64,000 bases of DNA from Ganoderma boninense (taxonomy: Eukaryota; Basidiomycota; Agaricomycetes; Polyporales; Polyporaceae). The notes beneath the pieces were generated by a model, which was not told the origin of the DNA, searched no databases, and saw only the letters and a list, made by a program, of their open reading frames with translations. The stretch is from the NCBI GenBank assembly GCA_002900995.3, contig CM035312.1, positions 2,105,103 through 2,169,102 on the forward strand. The letters run 5' to 3'. This document shows positions 1 to 13,373 of this stretch, in pieces (within the stretch, counting starts at the first letter, position 1; each line of letters starts with the position of its first letter). The translations under genes were made by a program, and so were the position numbers.

Positions 1-1
1 C

Positions 2-771
2 GCGCAGGTGTCCGAGCCTGAGTCCCCGGAGCCGCCATCGCCACCGCCAATGCCCGCCGAGCCGACAGGCCAGGACTACGTGGCGTGGTTCGCGGGCTCA
101 TCTTCCGAGGACGAGGATGCCGGCCTCAGCGAGGACGACGAAGGCGATGACGAAGATTCAAGCGGGAGCGACCCGCAGGGTGATGGCCTTGGCGGATTCG
201 GCAGCATGCTTGGGGCTCTTGCTGGCGCGTCGCCGTGGGCTCTCTTCGGCGGGGAGGGGGCCCCTGTCCAGTCGCATCAGAAGGAGCGCGGCAGCCGCCC
301 TGGCCACCATGCGCACCATGCCCATCCCGACCGCGACCGGGAGGCTGCCACACCTGCCCCTCCCATGGCCGCCGCAGGGCGATTCGGGAGGGATATTAGT
401 GGCATGGGCATGGACATGGGTATGGGAATGGGTCCTGGTATGGGAGGTGGTGGTTGGACCCAGTGGGCGGCGGACGCTGGAGCGGGCCCTTCCGGTTTCC
501 GCCACGGTCACGGTCACCACGGTCCCGCCCAACGGGCCCTGCTGGATTCGCTAGGGGTCCAGCTGGACGTCAGTGGCCGCTGAAAGAGGAAGATCATCTC
601 GAGGACATGCTCGAGATGGCGTCGAAAACCCTGGATCGCGCCGCTGGCGGCCAGGCTCGCGGTGTCAACATCGAGGAGGCGATGGCGATGTACGTCACGG
701 CGCAGAAGGCGCGCGAGACATTGGCCACGCCCGTCGGCGGGCGCAGCGCGAACCCATGGGGGCGGCGATGA
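2..771 (+). CDS. Acidic low-complexity protein, 3' end of a gene cut by the window edge
   Basis: I do not recognise the family. The frame is open from base 2, so the start lies outside the window. The visible part has a Pro-rich start, an acidic Ser/Asp/Glu block (about 110-175), a His-rich patch and Gly/Met repeats (about 395-450, GMGMDMGMGMGPGMGGGG). The last part is well-behaved helical coding sequence (LKEEDHLEDMLEMASKTL, then EEAMAMYVTAQKARETL) ending at the stop 769-771. The first part reads in frame 2 up to DVSG (about 577) and the tail in frame 1. The only GT-AG segment giving the right shift at that point is 17 nt, too short for an intron. One missing base in the C-run at 577-579 would join the frames as DVSG-PLKEEDH. 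A longer intron ending at 562 is the alternative. Function unknown. Confidence 0.55.
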
Positions 772-3700
772 ATCCGATCGTCGACTAGAAGTATCGCTCA
801 AAACAATGAAAACAAAAAACGCAGCCGGAGGTGTATGGCTGCGCCGAGGAGGTGAGTTTTACGACCCGTTACGAAGACATGTTCTCGTAATTACGAATCC
901 GTGGTTTTGTTCCTTGCTTTTTGGCTGCTGTTAGGCTTTGGTGGATGCACTCGCTCGTGTATCTCTTGCTGCCCTTGCTTGCTCTCCTTTTTATTACCCT
1001 GTCTGTCTGTCTGAATGTGTATCTATCACACGATCTCCTGTTTCTCTATCTCTCTACCTCTCAGTCTCCTGCTCTCCCTTCTGGTACATTATCATCTATC
1101 TTCCCCGCTCGGCCTCTCGCTTGGTTCCTATACCCGTAACGTTATGTATTTATAACGCTTTCCTAGATCTGCTACGTTACTTTGTACACTGTAGGCATCT
1201 CGGATGGTCTCTTGCTTCTTCCTCCTGCTTGCTCTCAGTATCTCCGTAACGATCACGCTATAAAATGTACATAGCCACGACTACTCTATGCTATTCATCT
1301 CTTACTCTCTTATGGCATATCTCCCAACCTCAATGCCCCATTCATATCGATGTCATCGGCGGTATGGGGTGTACGTCACTACCCCACCCACCGCAGGATC
1401 TCCTTACATGTAAGTGCTTCCACCTGTCGCTCTTGTGTGGCTTTGTTGACCATAAATTCAGCGCAAACAGCTTCATCTCCGCGCAACGCGCGGCTAGTTC
1501 TACTGCATCCCTGGTCTTCGCCGCGGTGAGTAAAGCCTTCTCTTCTTCCTCAAAAACTTCACGGCTGCAGCTCGCAATGACTTCTCTGTAATAGTGTCCT
1601 GGACCGCGCTCCGATACATCTCGCACATGTCAAGTGGCGGTGGTTCGTTGCTGTGGGTCTGGGCTGCGGTGCGGACATGAGCAGCACGTTTTTCCACTCT
1701 GATGTCGCGATGAGGCAGCCCGTTTGTTCCCCTTTCGGGCTCAATTGAACCGTTTCGTCACGAGTGCTTGAACTGCTTCTCGGGCGCTGTTTGAGTCCTC
1801 CATCAACTAGCCGCTGGTCCCGCCGACATCCCGTCTCCAATTTCTGTCCAGTGTCCGATTGGCAATGGCATAGTACCAAGATACGGGGCGCGAAATACGG
1901 ACTTCAAGACGTTCGGTCTCGTAGCATCGAGTTGCCGCGTGGGCGATTCTCACCGTGCGTGACTTCCTTATGCGAAAGACTGCACATATAGGCTCCTTCG
2001 TCTCCCGAAAACCCGTACTAGTGCCATCGGGTCTGTGGCTTAGACCACCGTGCCGAGTACTCCTACGAGTTTCGGCTGCGGCGATATTGGAGACCTGCCT
2101 TGCATGGTGTCCGATAACGCGTCGTTACCTGTGGTCGTGCAACCCACCACCAACCCCGGGTGTTGCATAACTTTCATCCCCATTCGAAAATTTCATTTTA
2201 TGCTCTTCTTCGCGGTGGTAGTTGGAGTCAAGTCGTTGCAGGTCGCTAAGGGTTCCAAACGTCTACTGTGCAATGTGGCATACTGCGAGTAACACTACGG
2301 TCGGCCTATCATGATACGGAAGCACGGCTTGTCCTCGCTCATCGTCCAGTCGGGTCGAACATGCCTGTTATAATAATGTCGATATCCTCTTGGTCATTGT
2401 CGGCCGCGCCAACCGGTACTTCGGCCTCTGAGCCTCGGAACGTTTGGGCAGCGCGAGAGGACAGTGAATGGGAGGTTACGGCGGTTCTGTCGGCAGGATG
2501 TTCCGAGCACATGAGCGCACGAATGGGAAGGGTGGCGTTTTGGTTGCCGTCATCGCGGTGTACCTTGCTTGCTCTCCGATGTATTGTAGCGTGGGGGGTG
2601 TGGTGACACGACAAGCGCGTGGCTTCGTTATGCTTGGGCTCGGCTTCACAGTGGACCGTGCTGGTTGGACTTTGACCCAGAGAACGTCGGTACTAGGTGA
2701 ACCATCTTCAGACCCAATGTGAGCTGCTCAGCTCGTTATTCTAATGCACTACCGGTGCGGTCGTTCCCGCACCCGGCTTGTACTTACTACTGAGCATCGC
2801 GTTGAGCTCGAGGTAAGGAACCCGGACAGACATTGGTGTCTATCATATAATATATGTCGACGGAACGCCCGTGTCTTGTACGTCAACCGATGAAATTTTT
2901 CATCCTCATGGTTGGCCTACCCGAAGATATCAGTCGTTAACGCCGTCCGCCGACAACGTGACGTCCTACATTGCAATATGGCAGCTTAGTCAAAAGCAAG
3001 CCTATCCCGCGAGCCTCTGCGCGGGATCCTTCGCTCGACTTCTCTGCGTTCTCCCACCAGAACCGGACCCCGATTGCCAATGGGGACACAATCTGGTCAT
3101 CGAACCCCAACGTTCTGGCCTCGTGTTCCCTCGTCTTTCCTCGCCGATCTGGTCCGGACCTGGCGTCGTGTTTTAATCGCCGCCAAATCACGTAACCGTC
3201 AGGTTCTCAGAAAGGTAACCTCAAAGGAGGGACGATGCGTGGCGGAAAGGTGAGCGGTCATTCCGGCGTCCACCCTAGGCCGCCTCGAAGTTGGACTCTG
3301 GAGCTTTGAAACCTCAAACTTAAGCTACGCATGCGTGGGCGACCGGCGCACGCGCAACTGATATGTGTTTGATGCTTCCTTCTCCCCGTTAAGAGGACAT
3401 CGGTCGGATGCTCGCGCGTACGACGGGATTGTCAGACATGCCCCGAGCATTCAGGCCGATGGACTGTTGGTGACTCACCAGCGTGAATTCACAAGCCAGC
3501 GACACGGGGTTTGTCGGGGAACGACGAGCAGGAATCCGTCAAGCGATGAGAGGATCCCGCGGTCACGTCGACTCGGCAGATTTTTCCACCATCATCATGT
3601 GCGAGACAATAGGCTTTCAGAAGTGCACATCTCCTTCGGACGCCATAAGGCTACGAACGCTTCTGGGAGAATTCGAATGCACATTCTATGGCATTAGAAT

Positions 3701-6700
3701 GAACCGGATCGATTATCGCTACGGCCCACGTTCGGGACGTAGACAAGCCATATAGACAGCACGGCGGCATGCTGTGCGCCCACCATGGAAAGAGACATAC
3801 TGCACGAAAATCCATCCTTCTAATCTTCCCATGACGCAGTCGGAATGAATGGGTAAACTAATAGCGGCCCCGCCTCAACGGCAGGAAGCTTCAATACTGG
3901 GAACATTCTTGGTGGGGATTGCGGAGAATACGACTTGCTCAGGTAGGTGTCAGGTAAGGCTCAGAACGTGCTGCTTCTTGAGGCAGTATTTGGAGGGGAA
4001 TTTGGGGTTGACGTGAAGGGCGGAGGCGTATATGTTGCAGGAAACGTGAGGGTGCGGAGCAAATGTCGCGGCACTCGGGCGTAGAGCGACAGGATAGGAA
4101 ATTAACATACGCAAGGCTGTTAACGAACAATATCGTATATCGAGCAGAGCACCATCCAAGAGGGAATTACGAGGATCGAGCCGCGACTCGACCGTCCATT
4201 GTAAAGTTCGGCATACCTACCCCAGTCCTACACCGGTCGAGGACGATAATGAACGATCGTTTTAAGAGCGCAAGGGCGCTTTTGATCGACCGATCATGCC
4301 AGCGTCGCGGAGACCAGTTGAGAAGAGGTTTATGATGCCATACGTGAAACGAGAGGCAGGTATGGATCCTGTCCAAGTCGTGGCATATTTGATGCTTCGG
4401 AGGCGTCTGGGCGAGTAGAGCGTGACGCCGCAGCGAGGTGGCCGGCGTTGAATAGCTCGAAGTCAAACAAGGAAGGCACCTTGCGTCCACCTCCGTCCAT
4501 GGAAGGCCTTGACAGATCCGAAGGGATGGACACGCAGCAATGAGACTAGTGTAAAGCTTCATGCAACCCAGAGCATTCCAGCATTATGGATCTGGAAGAC
4601 ACGGAGCGGAGGGAAGTCGAAGCGGCTCCGAGGTATTGGCGGAGACTAGGGGGGCAAACACCAATTTCTGGGGTAATTGAGCCAAGCCTTGGTCGCCCTA
4701 TGGATTTCGATATATTCGAGATGTGGTCGTGGCCACGCGTATCGACTCATACTGGCATTCATACGTCAGTTCCAGCATGGACTGGCCAGTCAGTACTTGC
4801 TTAAAAGAGCTCAACTCGACACCTCCGTGACACCACGCCAACCCGGATCAAACCTTCGCAGCTTCAGACGGCCCGAGCCCGTGAATGGGACCAGTCGACG
4901 ATTCATTCGCTTCGCCGACTCCGGCAGTTGAGGAGACCGGCAATAGCGCTGATAACTATATTCGGCGTAGTCGGCACAAGCGACAGTATTCCCTGCAGCA
5001 TGTCCGTCAGAAGCGACCACACCAGACGGGAGCCACAGGCTGAGTGATGGGCATACCTTTGAGTTCAAAAGGCTTGCTCAAATATCGCCATGTTTGGGGC
5101 CCGTAGAGCGCACTTCTTCCCCACGCAGCCCACGTGCCGCAAAATTGTAGCCGCGCCAAAGTTTGAAAACGACCCGCGACTGACACTGATTGGCAGATGT
5201 GAGCCTTCCTATTGAAAGATATTGAGAAATACGTACCTCAAGATGCAGGATGGAATAGTGCTGGGGTCCGACCGCATCCTTTGCAAGTCTTGCTTTGGTC
5301 GCCGGAGGCATACTGCTCGGATCTCCAGACATGTTTGATGCCCGCACCCCAGTGCTCGATCCTGACGTTGGCCGAAAACCATGACAATCGGGCTTTCGCA
5401 GGCTGCTCCCGGGATCCCCGCAGCCACGCTTCCCCAGCAACGAGGGATAAAGCTACATGCAAGCCGACCAGAGGCGAGGATGGAGCCGTCCTCACCTAAG
5501 CGGAACCCCGAGGGTGGCCACTTTGGGAGGCTAACCACCGTCTTCGACGTTGTGGCGCCAACGTTGCGTGTGGTTCTATGTTGATGTCAACGCGTTCACC
5601 GACCGCATCGCGGCAACGCGCTGACGTCAGGCACCGACACTTGACGGGACGCGGCACGATCCCCTCCCATAGGCCAGCACGACGCAGCATGGGAGAGAGC
5701 ACTAGAGGCGATCCGCGTGCGGACGCAGTTCATGATGCGCATGAAAGGACGCGCGAAGGGCAAGGGGCAGGCGGCGCGTCCCGGAGACCAGACAAAGTCC
5801 GACGCGTCGCTGTCAATTCGAGGTTGTTGCGATCCTAGGAAGTCCATCCATGGCCGGCTCCGAGTAGCACGCAGGATTGGGCTCGGGAACACGCCCTGCT
5901 GAACTGAGGATGCAGCCTAAGGTTCTAGGGTAATGGGGGGAGCGCGACTCGGCTCGGGAACTATCCGTAGTAAGGAAACGGCTCCACGAGAACTAGTTTG
6001 ACCGGCAGGGGGGACGCAGGAGAAGACGAAGGAAGTTCCGGAGATGCTATACTTATGAAGTGAATGTGGGCGTCACCGGCCCCTGGCCAGGGCAGCGAGT
6101 TCTACCCGCGAATGTGTCGCCAAGCTTCGTGGAGTGCGGCATTGCCGAAACCATATTCAATGAGTGTGTGGAGGAAGAACAAGGGCAAGGGGCGGGGGTC
6201 GCGCATCGTCGCTCGGTCGGGAATGCAGCAGCAGGATGCAGATGAGACTCAGCGGCGCCTCACTCCGCTCCAGCAGCAGGTGAGAAAGGGCAGCGCGGCG
6301 GAGCTTCGGAGCTCAGATACGATTACGGTTACGGTGAAGCTCGTCCTGGCCCCCGACGGTAACGCGCAGCCTGCGGGGAACGCTTAGAACCACAGCGAGA
6401 AAGCGAGGAAGAGAACGAGCGCACGTACGGTGATAACCCTTCTTCGGCTGGGCCCCGCATGTGCAGTCTACCCGAATATATCATCAACTCTACATGGCTG
6501 CTCGGCGACAGACGCTTCCACGAAAGTTCCATCTCGGCGGCCGCCCCTGCCATCGACGACCGTCGCTGAACGTTGGAGGCGAAGCTTGCAGGAAACATCT
6601 TCCAGTGTCAGAGAGATGACCGTCCAAGACCCATGTCGCAGAGAGAACACACTGAAGTGGCGTCGTGTTTGGGACACATCGCGCTGGGTGTAGGCCTCGC

Positions 6701-9700
6701 GCCCGGTTCTTGACCCATATAAGTCGATTAGCAAGGTCTGGACGGGAAGAAGGTGGACGGGCATATCCTTTCCCGCACAGACGCAGAAGCGGACTGGCTC
6801 GGATGCGGACGACTAGTCCGATACGTTGCGCTGCTCGAGTCGATTCTTCCCACAGCGCACCGCGCATGACAGCACGCTCGGATGGAACGCGAAGGAGTCG
6901 ACGCACGGACCCACGGCGGATGTGCTGAGGAATGCAATATGCAATCCAACTGGACTTGGGAGTGGTCGAGCGAAGCGCAGCTGCGCGCAACGCACTGATG
7001 GGGCTGCATCTCCACAGCCCCGGCGCGGCGCGAGGCATAAGTAGAATGACCAGACTTCGACGCCGTAACGGCGGCGCGTTCGTGCAGACGGGTTCGGGGA
7101 CTCTGGAAGGACGGGGTCGATATGATATGCGATGACGCGCTTTGGGCGTTCGGGGAGCATATGACGAGAGGAATCCACCCTGGAAGCCCTCGCATACCCC
7201 CTTGAGAAGTGCGGGTTTAAGCGTCGGCGCTCGTGGGAAGACGTTTGCAATGCGCAGCAGCAGCGGGTGACCGCAGCCAAGACCGGGTACGGGCAGGGGT
7301 GCAGAGAGCCGCAGCGCGCCCTCTTCGGAAAGGGCAGCGGGTTTTCTGCTTTCGCGCACGAGCGCGCGAGGCGCAGGAAAGTGGGCGCAGAGAGGCGCAG
7401 GGCGGGGGGATTCTAGTGTGAGCTGGCTTGACGGGGCTGGCAACCGGGGTCACCCGCTCGACACGCGCGCGATGATGCGCGAAAGTGTGCGCGAATATCG
7501 GAGGGCTACGCGAGGACCGACAACCCTCAGAAGGTGACGAACAAGTGTTTCAGCCCTCGGCTGGGAGTTTGAGTAGAAGGGGACCCCCGGCGAGAGAGCC
7601 TCGTGCGCGCCTCGAGGCGCCTGGGTAAAGCAGCCGCGTGAGGTGGGAAGGTGGGAGATAGACGTGCCGGGCACGCGGACAAGCTTGCGGGTGCTCAGAG
7701 CAGAACAGATGGGTCCGAGACGCAGACGCGGCGGGTGTTACTGTGTCGAGTAAGGTTCTACGTTCAACGATGGGAGCTCCGAACCGGGAACCCTGAAGGA
7801 TGGACGTGCGTTCCTTGCGTCGGGAAGGGAGGGTTTCGAAGGGACGGGCGGATGCAGGCTCATACTTTGGCAGACGGAAGATCCAGAGGTGAACGGTATC
7901 GCATAGCCGTGATACAAAGCCGCACGCAGTAGAAAGTAGATCTACGACCGAAGACGAGGGGCTAGGAAGCAGGCACGGCCGGTTAGAAAACGACCGAGGG
8001 CATCGAATGCGCCGTACTTCACGGTCTTTCACAGTCGCCAAAGGCACAGAATGCCCGCCCATGTCGACAACCATACGCGCAGACAGCTTTCGGCGATAGG
8101 TGGCTTGGTGAATGGGCGCACCCGGTCCGGGCCCTTTTGCAGGAGCGCATAGACGATACAAGCCGGCAAACGACCAACGCGGCAAACAGCACATAGATCC
8201 CAGTATGGTGTTCCAGTCCCGATGGTATGCCCAACAGGATCAGGTAGGCCGAGGGCAATTTGTATGTCGCGGCGACAAAGCGCTATTGCCCAGAACAGTC
8301 CAGGCAGATAGACATGCGAGCACCGGTCAACAATCACCGACTTGTCGTCCATCCGGCTAGAACGGAGTGGCCATAGAGGAGCGGGATAAGACCGGTCGGT
8401 GTGCGCCTTGGTGGCGGGGAGGGTGGCGAAGACATGTACTGTCAACTGAGGCCGAGCGAGTCCAGATCGTCTGCTTTCCTCGGCCGCAGGGTTGAGGGGC
8501 AGAAAGAAGCTTGTCGCCGCGGAACAGAAGGAGCGCGCTTCCGCATAATTAACGGACTGAACTCCGGAACCGGGATTTTGCGTACCCTCTCCGCCATCGA
8601 TGATCTACGAATCGCACAGAGTAGCCACAGGCGTGCGGGGAAGGAGGAGCCAGGAAAGTGTCGCGACAATTTTGGCGATGAGAACAGGGCACGAGAGCCC
8701 ACGAGCTCTGCGTTGCCGCGGTTTGCCGTGCAGGTTGCTTTCAGCCCAAGATAGCTGCGCTCAAGGTTCAATCCACGGCAGTATGTCTGCAACATCGTTG
8801 AATGGGGTTGAGGGGGGACTGGGCGGAGAGTGAATGCAGGCGGGAGCTGATGATCCACAATGAATCGGACTGACCCGGTGGGCCATGCCCATCACGGCCA
8901 GGTATCGACGTCGGGTGGAGTGGTCGACGGCGTTCGTTCTATAGGCGACCGAGGGCCTCCCTCCGCAGCCCTCGGCGGCGAGAAAATCGGGGACGAGTCC
9001 ACGGAGCAGAGGGCGGAGATTAGGGCTGATAGAAATTTGAATGATGGGCAGGTCGTGTGGGATGGAAGGGAAAGCCGAACGCCTGAGGAATGTTGTGGAA
9101 GTAAAGGGCGACTTGCAGGCGGAAGATAGGGCGGATCGCTTGCCTTATGAGAGCTGGGCGAACATCGCACTCGGCGCTGAGCAGCCCCATGAACCTACAA
9201 GAGAGGGATGCGTTAGGCCGTGGAACGGAAATGAGGCAGGACATCCAGATCGAGACTTCGAAGCCTGTTTCAGAAGCGAAGGCAAAGAAAGGAATACCCA
9301 GAACGCAATTCCAGTACAAGGCACAGAGGCGTATTAGCAAGATTCGAGTTTGAGCTGGTTACTATCCAGCGCGGAACGGCCACAGTGCTTCGGAGCACGG
9401 GCCGCCTAAACACACGTAAAGGGCAAGTCGCGGAACGGGTGAAGGGAACGCGGCGAGGTCAAAGCAGATCTATGTGTTCGTTCCCGACAAACATTCAGTG
9501 TTGTTGCTCATGCCGCCGGGCCAGGCGAAGAATCACAGCGAGATACGCACGATCGCGGACATAAAAGTGACGGTTAGACCGTGCCCTGCGGGTCAGAAAC
9601 GCAGATCCCGTACGATATCGAAGAGAGGACGAGGCCAAACGGCGGCGACTTGGAACGATTCCAAGCCGGCGGCTGTACATAGAAGCTGGTTCGTGGCCTC

Positions 9701-10710
9701 GGAGGGATGGAAAGCGTTGACGCACTGATTGAGGATGGCCGACGGTGACTGAGCGGCATGTCGTGGAGAGTGGTGGCGCACAATGACAAGAGGACGTGAA
9801 ATGGCGTCACGCGCAGGGATTCGACCCTTTGGTACAGCGGACGTGATGGAGATGAGGACGTGTTTGACTGAGAGCGTCGGCGTGAGTGAGACGGGCGGTG
9901 GGGAGCGGGAGGGTGGGTGGCTGGGCGGGGGTGGAAAGGCGGATGTCCTGCCTAACTCCTCTGAGGGCTGTTCCCAGAGAGGAAGGACTCGAAGGCGGTG
10001 AGACTGAGGAAGAAGCGGGCTGCATCGTTCGCGGAACCCAAGACGATGGTAATTCTGGCCCTGGGGCCCAAGGGAACATCCTCTCGAGGGGGCGCAGAAA
10101 GGACGAGGCAACAGTCTCCGCCGGGCTGGACGACGCGGCCGGGGGGCCGGCGGTAGACGGATCAGCAGGTGCCGGAGACGGGCCGTAAATAGCGGGGATT
10201 CTCTGGGATCTGGGAGCGGGGATTGGCTGGAAATGGGGGTGGGGGAGAGATTGGGGGTAGGCTTACGTGAGCAGGAGGGCAGGCGTGGGTATTCTGCCGA
10301 GGTGGGGAGAAATCTAAGCGAGTTCCAGGGATCGGAATTCGAGTCTGCCACCGGCTTTCGCGAGCCTCTGGTTCGGTTCATACATCAAACCCTCGGCCAA
10401 GCGAGTACACAGTCCCCATGTCTCGCGACCGTGCTTCAAATACCCTCCCTCCTCCTCCTTCCTTCCCGCTGATCCCTCCCTTCACATTTCCCATAACAGC
10501 CCGCCTTCCCGCCCTCCCCGCCCCCGTCCCCGCCCCCCGTCCCCCTCGTCCCGCCCCTCAAGACGCGTCTTGTCACCGACGTAACTTTTACCTCATCCCT
10601 CGCTTCCCCCACACGCGGCCGCACGCGTCCAAGGTGTGTCCACAGACGCGTGCGTTTTTCACCATCCTCACCTCTGCCACCTGTCCCCAGCCACACATCC
10701 ACCACGCACC
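772..10710. other. Gene-poor stretch of about 10 kb
   Basis: No gene can be supported here. Bases about 900-1260 are T/C-rich and look like the 3' flank of the first gene. The rest has only short open frames on both strands without family motifs or consistent splice sites. The longest, 6490-7443 (-, 317 codons), is Arg/Pro-rich and looks like chance in GC-rich DNA. Hydrophobic fragments on the minus strand near 8019-8258 (GIYVLFAALVVCRLV) and 9240-9340 (LIRLCALYWNCVLGIPFFAF) could be remnants of a membrane-protein gene, but I could not join them into a model. About 10440-10710 is a pyrimidine-rich leader for the gene at 10711. The density is far below the rest of the window, so decayed repeats are likely, though I see no intact element. 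Confidence 0.5.
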
Positions 10711-13373
10711 ATGCACCCCTCCTTCGCGTCCCCTCGCGAGTTGGACGCGAAACTTGAGCTCCTCCAGCAGCTCGGCTACGAGGGCCGCTGCTTCTTTCAG
10801 GAAGACGAACCCAATCCCGCCAACCCCGTTTACCTCAACGACACCGCCAGGTGGATAGAAACCGAATACTCTTGGGCTCTCGAGGAAGCTGCCGACTCTC
10901 CTACCGGCATTCCTGACCTCTTTGACGGTATGTCACACATGGTTCTTTTCCACGTTCCTCCTAGCCCTGATTCGCACGACACGTCACACCAGTCGAGGAT
11001 GAGGAAGCCTGTCTTCCGTATATGTATGATCCTACCCTCTTCACCGCAAGGCAGTCTGCGGCTTTGCCACTGCGATCGCGCACTCGCAGCGCGTCACAAC
11101 CCATTCTGAGCAACGCTGACAAGGTATGTTCCCGCACTTTCGCCCTCCATTCAACTTGCCTTCTGCGCCTCCTTGATGTGATATGTATTCCGCCTGAATG
11201 GGACCGATTCTCTGCTCCGATCCTCCTTGCACGCGCGCGATGGTGGGCATGGTACGTATGGTGCGGTCTCGGAGACTTGTTCGGTCGCATTTCAGGTTTT
11301 AGCTTTGCATTGCGATGTCCGGATGATCTGGTGGCGTTCACGAGCCCGATGGGAGATTTTTGAGATGACTAATCAGGCTTAGGCTTGTTGAGACGCTGGG
11401 ATGTCTGGTTGCCAACACGGTAACAGATTCCAGCCAGGTCTATCCGGCTATATCTTTAAGGACTAGGCTTCTTTTCCCTTGTTTCGGTGCGATGAATACG
11501 CTTACTCCATCGCTACCACATTCGACACAATCCGTCTCGTCTCCTTGATTTCGTTCTCCTGCCTTCAGCAGATCGCCGTAGCTGACGCTCGAAACATCTA
11601 GCCCCTTCCCGAGGTCCCACCATTACGACTGCGAAACCGTCCCAGTCTTCCCCTGGTACCGCCTCCATCACCAGCTCAGACATCTTTTCTGTCGTCTCCA
11701 GCGAGCAGTCCCCCACTTTCCCCTCGCTCCGCTCGTGGCGAATTTCAACACACCCCTCCTCCTTCACCTCGTCTCGCAACCCCACCGAAAGCGCGTACCC
11801 TCCCACGGTCCCATGGGTCTCCGGCTGCCCTCCGACCTCTCACACAACGCCATGCGACATACCCTTCTATTTCATCTACTCTTTCTCTCCTTGAGGAGCG
11901 GGAGACAGAAGCGGAGAAACGTTCTGGCATTTACGTCGAAGAGGGCAGCGGTGTCTCCCAGCCTTTTTCACAGTCCATGCCTAAAGTCGTTGGTCGCGGG
12001 CGAAGTTGCAGCGCCACCGTGCCAAGCAGCGGACACTCCAACAGCTCGCTATCATTTAGCCCCAGCCCAAGAAGAAGGCAGCGACCAGCGCTGCCCACCC
12101 TATCCACTTCCGCCTCGTCCCCACAGTTGCGCAAGCTGGCAGAGCTCGCGACGACACCCTCACCGTCGTTCTCCACCAGCAGCTCGCCATCGCTTTCGAC
12201 CGTGCTCACCCCAGAGTCAGATTACGTAGTAACACCAGGCGAAGCGATCACTGAATCGCCAGTCGAAGTGGAAAGGCCACGCGAGGATGCGGAGCCCGGC
12301 CTAGCATCTCGTTGGTCGCTTGATTCGGTGGCGTCCCGCCCGCGCATCATCCAGGGCGCCTTTGATGCTATGCCGGCGTCTCCGGTTAGCAAGACCAGGA
12401 AGCGAGACCGCTTGCTTAGTCTAATATCCAGTCGAGGGCGGTCTGGTTCTGTCACCAAGATTTTGCCTCCGCCCAACACGCCCCGTGGGTCGACAGACGT
12501 GGTCGACCTGCACATTCGCCGCATCGATTCCCGCGACGCTCTTCACCACTCCTCACGGCCTTCGTTCACGATCCCGCCCAGGATGCAGCAGGCGCCTTCC
12601 TTGACATCAGACTCGTCCAACGCGTCGTCTGCGTCGACACTACCAACGCCGATCGACCCCATCCAAACGCCCGAGTTCACCGATCCCTTCGGAACTGGCT
12701 CGCCGTCGTGCATGCCGGAGGAGCTGGGAGACGAAGACTCGCCTGTATTCGCGGAGAACCCGTACATGAAGCGCGAGTCGCCTCTGCTTGGGGAGTCGCC
12801 TCCCAAGCCCCCGTCACCACCGCTGGCACCACATGACGCGCTCAGGCTGCAGATTGCCGATCGACCCATATCTCCCGGATCTCCTCCGCAGCCAACACTT
12901 CCCCTCCCCTCCCCTGGTACTCCGTCCCCCTCCTTTCTCGTTCCCTCGCCCCGCCCTCAGTCGTTCTTCGCTTCTATCACTGGCCGTCCGAAACGACGTA
13001 AGAAGAAGCTCGTCATCTCTGGCGCGCCGCTCGACCTCAGCCAGGCGCGCACGTCGTCGTCGATCTCGCAAGGTCAGGCGGCCGAGGACCTGCACCACTG
13101 TCAACAGGAACAGCAGCGGCGAGTGCAAAACGTGGTCAAATGGTGCGAGAGCTTCGGCACGCTGCGCAAGATCGAGACGAAGGAGGACGGGAGCCTGCAT
13201 GTTTACTGGAAGGACTGGGAGGTCGCGGACACGGTGAGTCCCATTTGTTGTCGCGAGTTCCGCCCGCGCCGCTCACGCGGTATGGCGTCCGTTTGCAGGT
13301 GTGCCGCGTTCAGGCACAGGTCGTCATTAAGGACGTCGGGAGGGTCAGCTTGGCGTGGTCGTACATCTCATAA
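10711..13373 (+). CDS. Ser/Pro-rich protein with a short RRM-like C-terminal fold, 4 exons
   Basis: Unrecognised conserved-looking protein of about 684 residues. Exons are 10711-10927, 10993-11123, 11602-13233 and 13299-13373; the phases agree and sum to 685 codons. The start follows a long CT-rich leader. The N-terminus is acidic and helical (ASPRELDAKLELLQQLGYEG, then ARWIETEYSWALEEAADSP). The middle, about 400 residues, is disordered Ser/Pro-rich sequence with many SP/TP sites, suggesting phosphoregulation. The C-terminus (VVKWCESFGTLRKIETKEDG, then SLHVYWKDWEVADTV, ending VSLAWSYIS) has the beta-alpha-beta look of an RNA-recognition-motif half, with a basic patch GRPKRRKKK upstream that could be a nuclear signal. 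The last intron 13234-13298 (GTGAGT...TTTGCAG) is convincing. The 478-nt intron 11124-11601 is long for this genome; its acceptor (CTGAC branch, then ATCTAG) is reasonable, but a further exon may hide inside. Function unknown; a nuclear or RNA-related role is inference only. Confidence 0.72.

Noticed and set aside
6490..7443. 317-codon minus-strand frame in the left gene-poor region
   Set aside because: Arg/Pro/Ser-rich throughout, no ordered motif, overlapping frames of similar quality on both strands; long chance frames are expected in GC-rich DNA.
8019..8258. Cytochrome P450 N-terminus-like hydrophobic sequence
   Set aside because: No I-helix, ExxR or haem-Cys motif on the same strand within several kb.
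9807..9880. tRNA-like B box (GGTCGAATCCC on the minus strand)
   Set aside because: No 5' acceptor strand pairs with the GTGACGCC following it and no A box or cloverleaf could be formed.
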